From NCBI GenBank assembly GCA_013365365.1, contig JABVXU010000054.1:124001-188000 (forward strand): 64,000 nucleotides of DNA, in the 5' to 3' direction. The notes under the pieces are model-generated. The model was not told the DNA's origin, made no database searches, and saw only the letters and a program-made list of their open reading frames with translations. The DNA is from Cruorifilaria tuberocauda (Eukaryota; Nematoda; Chromadorea; Rhabditida; Onchocercidae). Below, piece by piece: positions 45,201 through 60,200 of this stretch. Each line of letters begins with the position of its first letter. Within the stretch, counting starts at the first letter, position 1. The position numbers and the translations under genes are program-made.

Positions 45201-48200
45201 TGCAACCGGCGCATGGTGAACCAACATTCATGATAGCAATGTTGAACCCTTCAGATGATGGTTCATGTTTACGGATCTTGGACAGGGTACGATACATTTC
45301 CACATTTCGTCGAAAACTACGGCCACGTAGTTTTAGAGCCGTTGTCCAATCCTTTGCATCCATTGCCGTCTTGACAGCTTTCGTACGTTCCACACATTTC
45401 ATCAGTGGAATTCGTACCATCTGATTCCCATCAATGGAAACAACGCAGGGTTCTGATTCATCATTCATTTCCATTAATGCTATCGTAGCTTCTGCTCCCA
45501 TTCTACAACCTAATAACCGATCAAACGCTGATGGACTGCCACCACGTTGGATATGTCCCAAGATTGTGATACGAGTATCATATTTCATATTCTTCTTAAT
45601 TACATCCTGAATCATATTTGATGTTATTGCATTACCATTGTGATCAATAGCTCCTTCGGCAACAATCACGATGTTAACACGATTTCCATCCTCGCGCATT
45701 TGCTTCAGCTTTTTACATAAAATACTTTTCCAATGTGCAGGTGGAGGCCATTCCGGAATGAAACAGAAATCGGCATCTAGTGCTAGTGATGCGGCTAATG
45801 CCAGATAACCACAGTGACGTCCCATCACCTAAAAAATTCGAATTAGGAGGAAATTATAACTTGATCTTCTTCCGATTCAAATATTTAATCAAATTTGTCC
45901 AAACATTTGTGCAAAATACCTCAACAACGAAACATCGTTGATGACTGTGAGCAGTTGAACGAACTGAATCGACGGCTTCTGTAATTCGATGCAACGCTGT
46001 ATCCGTTCCAATCGTCATGTCGGTACCGCAAAAATCGTTATCAATTGAACCGACAATTCCAACAATTTGAATTGACTTGCATTTCTTGGCATCTTCTTCC
46101 GTGATAACCTTTGTACTTACTAATTCTTTTACCAATTCAGACCACTCATTTCTGAATGTGTTGGCACCTGTCAGTGACCCATCACCACCAATGCAAACCA
46201 ATGCTGTAATACCATGTCGAATAAGATTCTCCGCCGCTTTCAATCGTCCTGATCGTTCCCGAAAATCTTTGCAGCGTGCTGAACCAATCACCGTGCCGCC
46301 CTTTTGGATAATATCCGAAACTGTCTCCCAGGTAGCTTCTCTAATAAACTTGCCACCATCAACCATACCCTGATATCCTTCATGAATACAAAATACTCGT
46401 GCACCTAAATATAGACCAACTCGGACTATCGCACGTACCGCACTGTTCATTCCAGGTGCATCGCCACCGCTAGTAAATAACCCCATAATTTGACCCCTGT
46501 ATTTACCCTTCTTTATAACAGATCCTTCATGGCCATTGACTGCTTTAATTTGAAAGTCTATTTCGGAATTAGCATCTGACGCAAGCGCATCAGGCAGCTC
46601 GCTAACCACCTCTTCACTTTCAGTCATCAGGTTACAATTGTTATTCCGCCTAGCAAAAGCTTGACAACTCTGTCGAAGCAACCCACAATTTAAAATTTCT
46701 ACAAAATTATTGAACTCCAGAAAAACTGTCTTATATAGCTAATATATAAACCAAATAATTTAAATATGCATCACAGTTTATTTGGTTTCTAGTGACTTTT
46801 AGATTTCTCTAAACTCAATTCGCCTTATAATATGTAAATTATAATTAATAAAAATTTCATAAACTTAAAATGAATTTTTTGTATGCAAAATTTTTCGTTT
46901 TATTTCAATTATGCATAATCATAAAACTGCAATGTAAAAATTTTTTAACTCACTAAATTCACTTAAGTATGCTACACTGACTATTCCATTATTCAAATTA
47001 AAGAAGTGTTTAAATAAAGTTGTGAAAAATAGTCAAAATTTGCATGTATCACTAAGAGTAGTGGGTTAAGATTAAATAGAGCTAAGACTCGGTTAGTATG
47101 CCATACAACAAAACATAGTCAGACTAGACTAACAAAAATTAGATCAGAAATCTATCAAAACAAGGGAAGTAATATGGGATCAGTTGTATGAAAAGTCTAA
47201 ATTAAAGCCAACCTGTATGTTTTAATCAGATTATTCCTATATTTATCAAGTGCGACGGCATGAATCACTGAATCGATCATTTGCATAACATCACATTCTC
47301 TGACCCCACGTAACCTTGCAAACATCTGTAGCGTTTCCTGACCAGTCATTTCACCAATAATTGCATCAAACTGTGGACAATATCCGATATGATCATATGC
47401 CTTAAGAAAATATAACGGTAATTCTGATGCTTGAAAAAATAATGGTATTCTATACTTTAAAATAAAAATGAGTAAATAATCATACTCATTTTTCTCTTGT
47501 ATTCTGAAAGAATCTTTTGTTAGCTTTAATAATAATTCGAACTTCTCTCCACTGAGTTCGGATATTGAATCCGTGAATGTAAGCATCACCCGCACAGCTT
47601 TTACTCTCACCAGTTAACATTTGAAATGTTGTCGTTTTACCAGCCCCATTTACACCTAAAACTTTTCAAAACTTTTAACTCTGAATTCAACATTCATACA
47701 AAATAAAAATCGTTTTACCAATAAAATATTTCTGCAATTTATTTTCATTAAAGTGAAATTTAATATACAGTTGAAAAAAATGCTTTTATAAACAGATAAA
47801 TAGATAAATTCTTTCAAATAACGTCAGCCCGAAGTTAAATAATTCAGCAACTGACATTTCCAATCCTTTCTCTCAACTTCAACGTTCAGTCTGAATACAA
47901 ACCTAATAAGCCGAAGCATTCGCCTTTTGCAACGTGAAAACTGATCTTCTTGACAGCATTTAGCTTTCTGTACCATTTTTCGAGATTACGTGCAATCACC
48001 AAGGCACCATCATCTTTCATTTTACTTACCTTTTCTCTTTCCATTATTACATCTATGTCTTCATTGCGACTTTGAAAATTTTCTATGCTTGCTATCTGCA
48101 AGAAAACGATTTTTTTCCAGTTAAATGAAAAGATTCGAAAACTATACTTTCCAATACACAAATGAACAATGCTTTCAATTAAAGTTTTTTATCATTCTTA

Positions 48201-51200
48201 GGGTTAGTTTATTATGTTTTTTAATTACTTAATTGATTATTTTGAAAATTTTTGCGGTTTATAACTTCATTATAGATTCAAAGATCGATTCAATCTTGAC
48301 GTATCTCATCTCCAAAAAAGAATCTTTTAATTATCAGGAGTGAAAGTGAAATATTCATCGAGCTAGAAAATGATAAATGCATGGAAATGAAGAAGAAATG
48401 AATCGAAGTCTTAAAATGTAACAGAGTTTATCAAAAAGAATCACTACTAGCAAATCACTTCTCACTTCTTTCTACTAGCAAGAATTAACTTTTTATTAAT
48501 TTTTCTATTGGAATTAACTTTTCTACTAGCATTTTTCATTTTACTTACCTTTTCTCCTTCCATTATTACATTTATGTCTTTATCATTTAACGCTTAATTA
48601 GAAGGTAATTAACTAACCTTATCATTTGTTTTAGCATCTTTCTGTAACCAACGTTTAATAATTTCAATGAAATCTGTCTCATAAGCAGCAATAGCAAGCC
48701 AAAAAATGATGGAATGAAGAAATAAAAATACAACCATTAATGTCATTCCCATTTTACCCGTACTTATCAACATGTTATCGATATAAAGCCGCTCTAAAAA
48801 TACGCTAAGAATTTAAAACATTCCAAACAATTCGGATATTTTCAACTATTATTTATGGTATTATTAGACTTAATAATGTTGTTTTCGCTTTATCATTAAT
48901 TAAAAAATTAAAATTTCAAAAGATAGCATGATTGAAATAATAAAGAAAAATATATAAATTTAGGATGTATCCTATCAGTTCATAATTTCTACCATAATTT
49001 ATCCTATTCTTTCGTTTGTTTCGAAAAATTTCAGCAACCCTTTCAATTTAAAGATGTATTCCGTCGTTCTTTTATTAAATCTTAATTTGAACTTCATCAA
49101 CAGGAATTCAATTATATTGTGATTAATATACATATGCAGATCGTTCAAATACTAAATAATATAAATGAAAACTTCGTAACTTTCAGTTTTCTGCTTCCTT
49201 TCTTTCTTCTTTTCCATTTATATAATTTCTATCGGAATATGAAATTTTATCTAAAAAAGAAAAAACGAACCATCGCTGTTGCCACAACATTCTTTGGCAA
49301 CCTTACGAATTTCTTCAACTGAACAATCAACGCTTTTGCATGCCTCACGTGTATGCTCGTTTGTGTAAGCTTTCGAAAAGCAGACGCTTAAATTATAGGT
49401 GGGAAACAGTAATGACCAAATGATAGAAAGTGTATTTGCCGTATCTCTATCGCTTGCCTTTTCAACAATCGAAACAGCGACCGCACCGATCATACCTTTA
49501 TAGGATAACATGAATGGATGACAATTCCTGATATGGCAAATGCTGATGAATACTAATAGATGTTATTCCTAGCGATAAGTACTCCAAAATTCAAATAAGC
49601 TTTTATGAAGAGGGGCTTACTGGAATATTCGTAATTTCTTCACAGCTGTTTCTACTTCGTTGGACAGAAGATTCTGTTGATTAATATTTAGACAAAAGGG
49701 ATCTCGTTAGTTCACTACCTCTTAATATTACAATAAAGAAATGAGTCAGTCGATTAATTAAGGTAATTCAAATTATTTCATTTTTATAGAAGGAGAAGAT
49801 AAATTGATATAAATGAATTCTTAAATTTTAGGAGATATGAACAAGACCTGTAACAAAATTATAAACACATATAGTTGCATTTCCATTAGATGGCGATTTG
49901 AAGAACAATGAACACCAATAAACGAACGGCAATTCAGCCAAAGCATAAAGTAACATAATTAAATATATCGTTGTTGTTACTGTATTACGAGTTATAAATT
50001 CCTAAATGTTTGGAAAATTTTTTACACAAAAGTTTTGTACTAAAATTCGGTACTAAAGTTGCATAATTTTGATGTTAGAAAATGTAGATATGAAAGCAAT
50101 AAACAAACATTTGAAATCTATTTTACCTAATGAAATAGGAAAGAATTGAATATTGAGAAATTGAACTGGAATGAAAAGTTAAAATAAATATCCAGGAGTG
50201 CGTTATACTAATGATACTCAATATTAATGGTACTAAAATCGAATTATTATTGAAATTTAGCCAACTTTTAAATCAGCTATGAAAAAAACGCCAACGGAAA
50301 GTGTGGCAGGTATTAGAAAGACTGAAAAATCCCATAGAAATGCTGTCAACCAATAAGTCCAATATCGCAATCCACACATTATCTATAAAATTAATTAAAC
50401 GTGCGACATCTTTAGAAATTAATTTCAACTTTCGATACTATAAATTAAAAATATTATATCGAAAAAGTATTTTAAGTGAAACTTTTTGGAAAATTCTATG
50501 CTAATCGCTATGAATAAATGATTATAGCAATATAAGTTATAATTAGAAGTGGAAATAAAGCTAAATTTGTACTATTCTTACCATGTGAAGTACGTTTCTA
50601 AAAAGAATTCAGTTTTTGAAAAAGTAGAATACCTGCATATGTTTAGATTTTGTCGTTCTCTCATATATAATGAAGTTAGCAAAGCTTGCGACAACAGCGC
50701 TCATTGACATGATAGCTGCGAAACCGATTGTCAACGCTGCTTGATTAATGACATCTTGACTTTTGAGAGTATCTGTTGTCGCTGGAGGTAACGGATGATT
50801 GCTGACCTGTTTAAAACGAAAAGCGGAATATCAAGTTATCATTATTTTTTGGAATTTTTATCTTTTAAAACATCAGTATTAAATCAATTTAATAATTAAA
50901 AAATTCGAAATTAAAACGAAATTTTGGGAGTTTAATGAAAATAAATTTATCCCATTTATTATATGCAAACATCTAGAAATCTATTTAGCTAAGCTAATCG
51001 AATAAGTAATATTTACTTGTATAGATATATTCCGCTGAATATATCTATTTATCATCGCTATATCAGCAAGATTAACTGCCAATGGAGGAGAATGCAATGC
51101 ATAATTGTTAAACATTGCTGAAAATAATTCTTCAATCATTTCATCACCGATTCATTAGTCCAATTAATTGTGATATTACAATTAGAAGTAATAAATTACC

Positions 51201-54200
51201 GATAAACCAGTCCAAATCGAGTATATTGCTCAGATAATTATATGCAATTGGATTGTGTAAGCCAAAACCACGATCTTTTTGCTGTGAAATAAAATGATTA
51301 GTACGGTAGCTAGAATTTTCATTTGTTATTATTAGCTTTTTTTAAAAACAAATCTAGCAGAAGATAATATTGTACGAATAGTTCAAATACAGTGAATAGA
51401 ATTGATATTAGACATTTTATAATGCCATGATAATATTTAGGCTTAATAATTTGACTTTTGATTTTCGCAATTACAATTAGAATATTTATGGAACTATGAA
51501 GCCTTTAATTGACGAATTATTCTATTTCTCAATAGCTAACGAATCAAACTGCAAATTACTTTATGCAAGCTTTCAATCAGTTTTCCGCCGATATCATCAG
51601 CGATAGTCAATTGAAATGGATATTTGTACATTGCATTTATAGAAGCTGCTTCTTGTATTACTCTGAAATTTAATTTGTTTGTGATAGAGTCATTTGATAA
51701 GAAGAATTAAAGGTGAAATTGGACTGAAAAATAATAACACGGATATAGTCTGGAATTTTTAAAGATAGCACGATTCTTTCATAAAGTTCAGACTTAGATT
51801 CCAATTAGCTATTAGCTCTTTTAATTTTTCTAAAAAATTTAAGCAATTTTAATCATGACATAAATTTTTATATTACTCTGCAAGGCTTCTTTGAAAATTT
51901 GCTGCCGTTGTGTTTTTTACATTGATATTAGCAGGGATTCCGCGACTATAATAAGGTTGAAGATCAATCAGAAGCCTAGGTTGCTCTTTCGGTACAGGTA
52001 TTATCATGTAGGCTTCCACGATAAGTAGCATACAAATGGCCTATAAACAAAGCCATTATGTATTTTTCCTTTTTCTTTTGAAATTAAAAAATAATTTGGT
52101 ATAATTTTTTCTCGGAATTCCCAAAACGAAAATTTACAACGAATTTCAATTTCTAAGAAGCCCATCTTAAATTAAAACAATTTCTGGACATATATCAAAA
52201 TGTGTCAAGTATTTTGTTAAAATTGCACTTAAATTTTACGGGAAACAATAATTCAAGCAGAAAAAATGTGCGCTTCCGGAAGAAATATGCGAAACGTTTA
52301 TGAAACATTGCTCGAAAATGTTGTAGATGATAGGAATAACCTTGCAACCGGTTTTCATATCTGAGTTCTGAAAATGTTTATTTAATTCAACCTTACAGTT
52401 AACGAATTATAATGACTTAATTGGACGCCGAGCAATTATATCAAACATTCATATATTCATTACTTTTGCAATACACAAATAAAATATCAGTTTTACGATA
52501 CCAGCATACTAATATACCAATATATCGATATATCAATATGCTAATAAATTCGAAATATTATGAAGGAGTAGGAATTTTGAGCTTAAATTACTACCGGAAA
52601 TTTCGAAGTGAGAGTTCCTGTCTTCCGGAATGTCATTGTCTAATACAGGTAACAATTTTTCGGCAGCATTTTGACATACTCTAAAAGCATTAGAAGAGTA
52701 AGAGATTTGGACTCAGTGAGCCATTGAAATAACAAATGCAGTGGTTCCAGGAACTACCTTAAAAAGACTTCTTCCATTGTTGTCATCGATACACCGAATG
52801 TATTCGTCTCAAGCAAATCAGCTTTTTCTTCCAATTGTTGGAATAAGCTCGGGAAGCTAAGAAAGATTTAAATTTCTGCTTTTATCATTTAACACTTTTA
52901 AAATTGCCGAATTTAAAATTGATTATAATTTTATAGTAATTTATTACTGAATAAATGAAATGTTTTTAATGTGAAACAAATTGGTAGAATTTTGAGTGCA
53001 CTGAGCTAATTATAAATAAGAAGCTAATTAAATTTAGATAATTTATCATTCAAAGAAATTTCAGGAAAATTTTTTGATTTCAAGAAAAAGTAGCCAAGTA
53101 TTATGAAAATCTGAACAAAATTCAAGGCTAGATAAATATTTCATCCATCATTTTAATATTTTATCATATTCCTCTAAATCAAACGAGCTAACGTTAAAGA
53201 TATCCTAACTTAAAACTTTTATCTTACTTTTCTCGCTGATCTGCTGGTAACAAAAAGGTAACTTCAAAACCGTTCGATGAATGAATTGTAGCATCGCGAA
53301 TAAATTGACGAAGTAAAGATAAAGTTTTCAATACCGCTGAAGCGTGATCGTCTGCTTTCTTATTCTCGTTATACAATACTGTTAATCGATATTCACCAGC
53401 TGGATATTGAGATTTCATCTGTTGGATTATTAATTTTTCTATATAATCAATTTAAATTCAAATTTAGAGAAATAATTTGAAAATTCTTTCCTAAAGCATA
53501 TTAATTAGTTTATTGTCAAATTTAAGACAGCATGAACAAAAATTACCATATCTTTTTTTTAAAAATAATCCCGAGCCAGTGCATTGTAATTCGCCGTAAG
53601 CTAATATTGTTATTCGATCGCCTAAAATATCCGCTTCATCCATATAATGAGTTGTAAGTAATATTGTGCGCCTTTTCTATAAGAAAAATTAACTGAAAAT
53701 TTTTTAAATATTTTCAGGAAATTTGAATTCTTAAAGAAAAAGGCTTTCATTTCACTTATGAAATCACTACAAATGTAATTTTTCTTTCGGAGAAATCAAT
53801 AAAATAATTGATTAATTTCCGAAAAATTTATTAGATACAAGTCTACTTTTCTTTTTTTCCGAGTATTTCTTAAGAAACTCTCAAACCTTTTCATCCTGAA
53901 GTAATGACCAAGTTTCATGACGTGCATCCGGATCCATTCCGGAAGTTGGTTCATCCAATAGGATAACCTAATAATTTTAGAAGAAAATTGATAATAAATC
54001 TTAAAGAATGGAATTTATCTTGAAATTTATCTTGTTTTTTTTAGGATTCATTTATTTCAGGCTAATTAATTATATATATCTCTTAAATCAATTTTTAGAG
54101 GTTTTTTTAAATTGAATGCTAAATATTTCTTAGCTCGGAATTGAAAGCATTGTGTTTCCGAGATATATCGCCTAATACATTTAATTATTTTTTTATTATT

Positions 54201-57200
54201 GTCATTTTATAGGAGCGAAATGTTGCACATGAAAATAAATATTCACATTAAATGAAATCGTAACATTTCAACCCCAACAAAATTAAACCTATTTACCTCA
54301 GAAGAACCAATAAGCGCAATTGCTAGGGATAATTTACGTTTTTGGCCACCGGATAAATAGCGTCCGTAAACATGAGCTTTATGATCAAGTTTAAGCCTAT
54401 GCAATATATCATTTGCTTCTTCCACTTTCCAGTCGCGTCCTTTCAACTGTGATTGAATTATTATCATAAAATTGCAAAAAGTGCTTACTATCGTATAATC
54501 TTTCCCATCGATTTTCAATTAATTTGCATATTTATCTCAAACTTATTTCAATAAACAAAAATTTAATTTCTTAAAATTAAAAACAGTTTATTTTGCAAAA
54601 TCGTTATAAAATTTTAGCCAAATATATTATAATTGCGAGTTAGGAAATTCATTTTCAAAATTATTTTAATTATTTTGGTGTGAAATCATCAAACATAGCC
54701 AGATCTTCTTACTGGAAAATACCTTGCAAAAGAATTGAAGATGTTCCATGACAGTTAAGCAATCAAAAATAATGTTATATTGTGGACAAAAACCAAGCCG
54801 AGTTTGAATTTCCGGCAACTCTTTCCGGATATCATAACCTTCAATATACGCGGTACCGCTACTTGGTTGTTGAACACCTTAATCGATGAATCGATGAAAT
54901 TCAATTTGAACTCATACAATTATTTCTCATTGATCACAACAGGTAGAAATTGAACAAAGAAGATTTGATAACTAATTTTTTAATGCGAGAAATTTCATTT
55001 TATATATTATTGCGAAAACAATTTCCAAAATTTCAAAAGTAATTATTCCGAATGTTTTAATTTTGTTCACAATAAAGATTACCGGTAAGAATCGAAAATA
55101 CGGTACTTTTGCCAGCACCATTTTGCCCTAACAGGACCGTTATTTGACCGGAATATATCTTTGTATATAAATGATTCACAGCCTTTGTTTCTTTTCTACT
55201 CTGTAATATCAAATTATCTTCATAGAAAAGATAGTTCTATCTTTTATAAAATAATTCAATAGAATAATTTACGATTTAAAATCGATAAAATAAAGTTAAA
55301 ATTAAGATCAATCGAGCAATTAATTAGATTTGACAGATGTGATAATTAAATCTTTCCATTTCAATTATACTGATTTATAAGCTTACGCAAAAGTTAAATA
55401 ATTCTAAAATTAGTTCACTTTCCTAAAATTTTCTCCATCGTTAATAGTTTTCTTATTTTTCGCAACTTTCACGAAGAAATTAGAAATGAGTTTAATTAAT
55501 AATAACTTGAAAAAGACTTACGAAATTAGGACAGAAAAGTCTTTGCAAAAATGGTTTTTTATAAATTTTGCACAAATCAACGATTTCCACAGCAACACGC
55601 AAAGTTTTTGGTGCAACTTCAATGGATGAGGAATGAATGATCAATGAATCGTTGAAATCAATTGAATTTTGTTTACTCGAATTTTGAATTTCATTCTTTC
55701 TACACCAATAAGATCGCTGTAACAGATAATCCAAATTTTATTTCAATGAGCTAATTTTGCTTAACTTCTAATTCAAAAACAATAAATAATAAAATTGGAA
55801 TATGCAAATTACTATCCGTTCGCCATCAAATGTAATAACTTTCATTACTTTTGAAAAGCTTGAAGGAATGTTTACGTCAAAAAAACTAACATGAAATAAT
55901 AATTTTCATTATAGGATGAAGTTAACTTCGAAAAGTGATGAATTCATATATACAATCATTATCAGCATCTGATCAGCAAAGTTTGTTATCAGTACCTGAT
56001 TGTTCAAATCTTCACCAAAGTAATAAATTGAAATAAAATTTACTTGCAAAAAGAAACACGGTTTCTGTGGTACTCCATCAACGCCAGGATTCACTGCTTC
56101 AACATACCAGGTTATGATGGCAAGAATAGTAGTATCAATGATAAGCATCATGAAGAAATGACCCAATGTTAAAGGCTCATCCGGTGTTGGATTTACAAAT
56201 AATTGAGACCAGGATGCTCCCGAGCCTAAAAAAGTAAAGGACTTGTGAAAATTGAAGGTTGGGATTCTGAAATGTAAAACTTCCTAAATGAATTCCTTAA
56301 AAAAGATTAGCATTACATAAGTATGACTTATAAACTGATATATATTTTATTTTGACATCCCACTTCATATCATTATATAAGGAAATGCCATATCGTTACA
56401 ATTTTTCATAACAAATAAATATTATTTCTTTATTTATTAGTAGTACATTAAGAGTACAAAAAAAAATTTGTTTCGATGCGAAAGATTGAAAATTTTTAAA
56501 TATGTAATACAACTGTATCACAGGAATTCATGATCGAAATAAACTTAAACTTTCATGAAATTCAAAAGTATGGACGATTTTGAAGTACCGATGATTTTAA
56601 TTATGAAATTTTATAAATGGCAGTAAAAGTTAACAAATAATAGCAACGCTATACTTCTCTCTCTAAGACAAAGCCTAAAAGTAAATAACTTAATGATTAA
56701 TTCATCGATATGTATCCGTTGAAAAAACGAACCAAGCGTTTCATGCTGGCATATGAAACTTATTGCGTAGGTAAGAGCAATATCTGGATTCAACGAATTC
56801 AACAAACGAATTGATGGTGAAAAAGGTGAAATTAAATCTTTAATATTAAACAGCAGATGCCAGCCATATAATACGACCCATACAAATGGTATAACTTGCA
56901 TTGCAGCAGCACCTAATTATCAAATAATAAATTATTTGTAAACTTTTAATGAGTTAAATTCGAATGTGACATTTAAATTTAAACTTGAAAATTAATTTAA
57001 AACTTTTGACGAAGTGTTTTTTTGAAAAGAATTAACCAATAATCTTTTCCAATTTTTACTATCCTTGTGATGATTCATAATTTTCAATACCTTTTTTTTC
57101 AAGAAATCAGAGAAACAATTTACCTGAATGAAGGAAGGCTGAAGCAGTAAATGCCACGTATATTACGTTAAATGCGTAGAGAAAGAATAAAGCGAAGGCT

Positions 57201-60200
57201 ACAGTTGGATTACTTTTTGGTGTGATAACGTAATAAAGTATAGACAAAATAATCACATTTACTGATAGCTTTAGGAGATTACTTATGAGATAAGAAAGCC
57301 ACAAGATCCATTGTGATAAGCCCATTACTTTCATATATGACTAGAAAATTAATTAATACTTTCAAAGGAAATTTTTTCTCATTCAATCTTATCTTTTTGA
57401 ATGGAAAAATTATCTGAAAATAGTTGACTTAAAATTAGGTTAATTATTGATATGACAGAATGTTCGATCCTTATTATCACCAAAGATACTCTCATTTCAT
57501 GGCTATTTAATTAATTATTAAACATTTTAAATGACATATTCACATCTTCTTAACATGATAATATAATAAGAATGCAAAACTTTTTTGCAGTAATTGATTT
57601 TAATTAAACCTTCATTTGAGTTTCTTTCTCGACTACAATCGTTCGTGTGATGTAAACAACATTGGTTAAGAAGGAAAATACAATAACGGTAGGTAAGAAA
57701 TATACACCAAGTTCGATGACAATATTTTTGTAGGGCGGATATGGGAAACGTTGAAGCTAAAATAAATTACAAACTAGCAATTTGACCTTTAACAGTAACT
57801 GTAAGTGAAATATATTCCAACGTTGTTATCAATTATCACTTAGCAAAAATTCGATAGATCACTGAATCATCGGAAATTGAAAGTTGAAAATACAACGATA
57901 CTTATTTTTCCATGAGACTATGCATTTGTAATGCTAGAAATTTCATCGCAATATCTTTTGATATGTAAATTAATAATGCAAGTTTAATTATCAAACTAAC
58001 GACAATAATTAAGAACTTGATAAGGTACCATTAAGATAGAATCATTGATTGTTGTATTCGATAAATATTGTTGTACGGCAACATCAATTGCTTTCTGCAG
58101 AGTTAAGAAGCCTTCCTGCCAGTAACCTAAAAAATTCACTTCTTAAAATATTTTAAACTGTTGATAATATTTATGATAATGTTTATATATATAAAATGGA
58201 CTTTTTTTGAAAGTAATTAAAGTGTAACTTGATCCTATGAAGTAATCGTTGTAAAAATTATTTGCAAGGTACTCATAATAATTTGCACCAAAACTTTTAT
58301 CATTTAAATACTTATGATTACAATAGTTTACACTGATAAAGATTAATTACCAGGATTTCCACCACTTGGACTTAATTTATCCAAAGGTCCAATACGAATT
58401 GGTACGGCAAATTTGATTCGCGTATTCCACGGTAATGAAACACTTAATATTGGATGATAGCGACGTTTTGTATTTGCTAATCGAATTGAATAACTGATAA
58501 TATCAGTTGTATTGACAGAGTTAGCAAATCGTTCATCGAAAACAATTCCACCTGGTAGTAAGTAGTTTGAATATTATATATATTTAACGATACTTAAGAA
58601 TTATATTCATTTAGATGATGATTTAAATCTATTTGAGATAAAATACTTTTGATTAATGAGGATTCTGATCATTGGGATTTGTAATAAAATCTGTCTATTT
58701 TAGAATCTCAGTTGGAAATCAAAAATTAAGAAATAAATATTGGCAACTTTTTGATAGAGGAAATTTATTTTTAAGTTTTAAGTAAAGGAATATGAAAGGA
58801 AATGATTTATATATAAATGGTAAAATTTTTTTGCAAGAAAAATAAAAAAGAAAATGAGACAAAAATATTGCAAGAATGATTGATTGTACCAATGATCGGA
58901 TTATTGCATCGTTGTTCCGATATTGAATTCACAATATACTTCACTAATTCATCTTCATTCTTTTTGGCTATAAGTTTAAGCAGAAATTTCATTTGTTTTC
59001 AGGTATGAACAGTTCAGGAATGAATTAACAAATCTTGTTAATAAAAAGAGAGAAGGAGAAAAATTGAATGAATAAATGAAGCGACTAAAGTTACATCACT
59101 AATTTTTGCTTCACAGCTCATATTCTATGTAAATTGAATCTTTGAAGCTTCTGATTTAGCCTTTTGATGGTTTCGTTTGATCTATTCATTAGATATCTGT
59201 TAATTAAAGGTAAAGTTTATAAAGAATAAACTACCCGATGTTAATTAACCAAAGAAAATAATGTCGCTTAATCTTTGCTCAATTATCCAACGAAAAAAAA
59301 AGCTTTCAGACTTATTCTAAGCTTTCATGACATGCTTTATCACCAATTGCATATCTTTTACAAGTTTTCTATGATAATGAAATCTCCAAAATTGACCTTT
59401 TAGATGTGATTCAATTTTAATACTTGAAAGTTACATGTAAGTTTCGTTGTAGACGATATTTTAAGCATTTTAAAAACATTTAGATCAAAATTTTGCAAGA
59501 AATCGGCTTTTATTGATCGTTCGAATAATATATCATTTTTCAATTGTTCCAATATATCCGCAGTGGTATACCGGCCCTTTATCAATAAATAAATTTAACA
59601 ACGTTGAAAAATTAAACAAAAAAGTAAAGTGATATCACCAAAACGATTTTATTATCAAAGATAACCAACCGTTATTAGTGGGAAAACGATTCTTCACAGT
59701 AATTATTTGTTCAAAACAAAAATGATTTCTTCCCTCAATCAATCGAGTTGCTTACTAATATAACCTTTCAAAGCAAACCTGAATAATTTTCATAATTCCA
59801 TCAATAGCAGGATTAGCTGGAGTGTAAACGATTTCTAAGCCAATATTTGCAACAATATTGTTATCATCAGACTGTCTGGTTACATTCAAGAATATGCAAT
59901 CGTCGTTATGTGCTTTACCGCTTATCATATATTCCGTATCAACAATGGTATCCTGAAAAAATATACAGAAGAAAAAACATTTAACTAATTATTCTTTTGA
60001 AAATTATGAATTAAAAATGATGGGTTTCCTCGCGTTCTTTTTGATGATTCATGAAACTTTGATTTTTCTTTAAATCTTATTTGTAAATTTAAAAAGTTAT
60101 TGTAAATTTCAAAAATCGTATTGCTAAACGTTGCAAGCGTCACTTTGGATCATTTCAAGATAAAATTCAGATTGCATTTTGCAACTTTAAAAATTAAACT

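Noticed and set aside
46077..46373. Open frame of 98 codons on the plus strand
   Set aside because: Antisense shadow of phosphofructokinase exon 1; the minus-strand frame matches the enzyme throughout.
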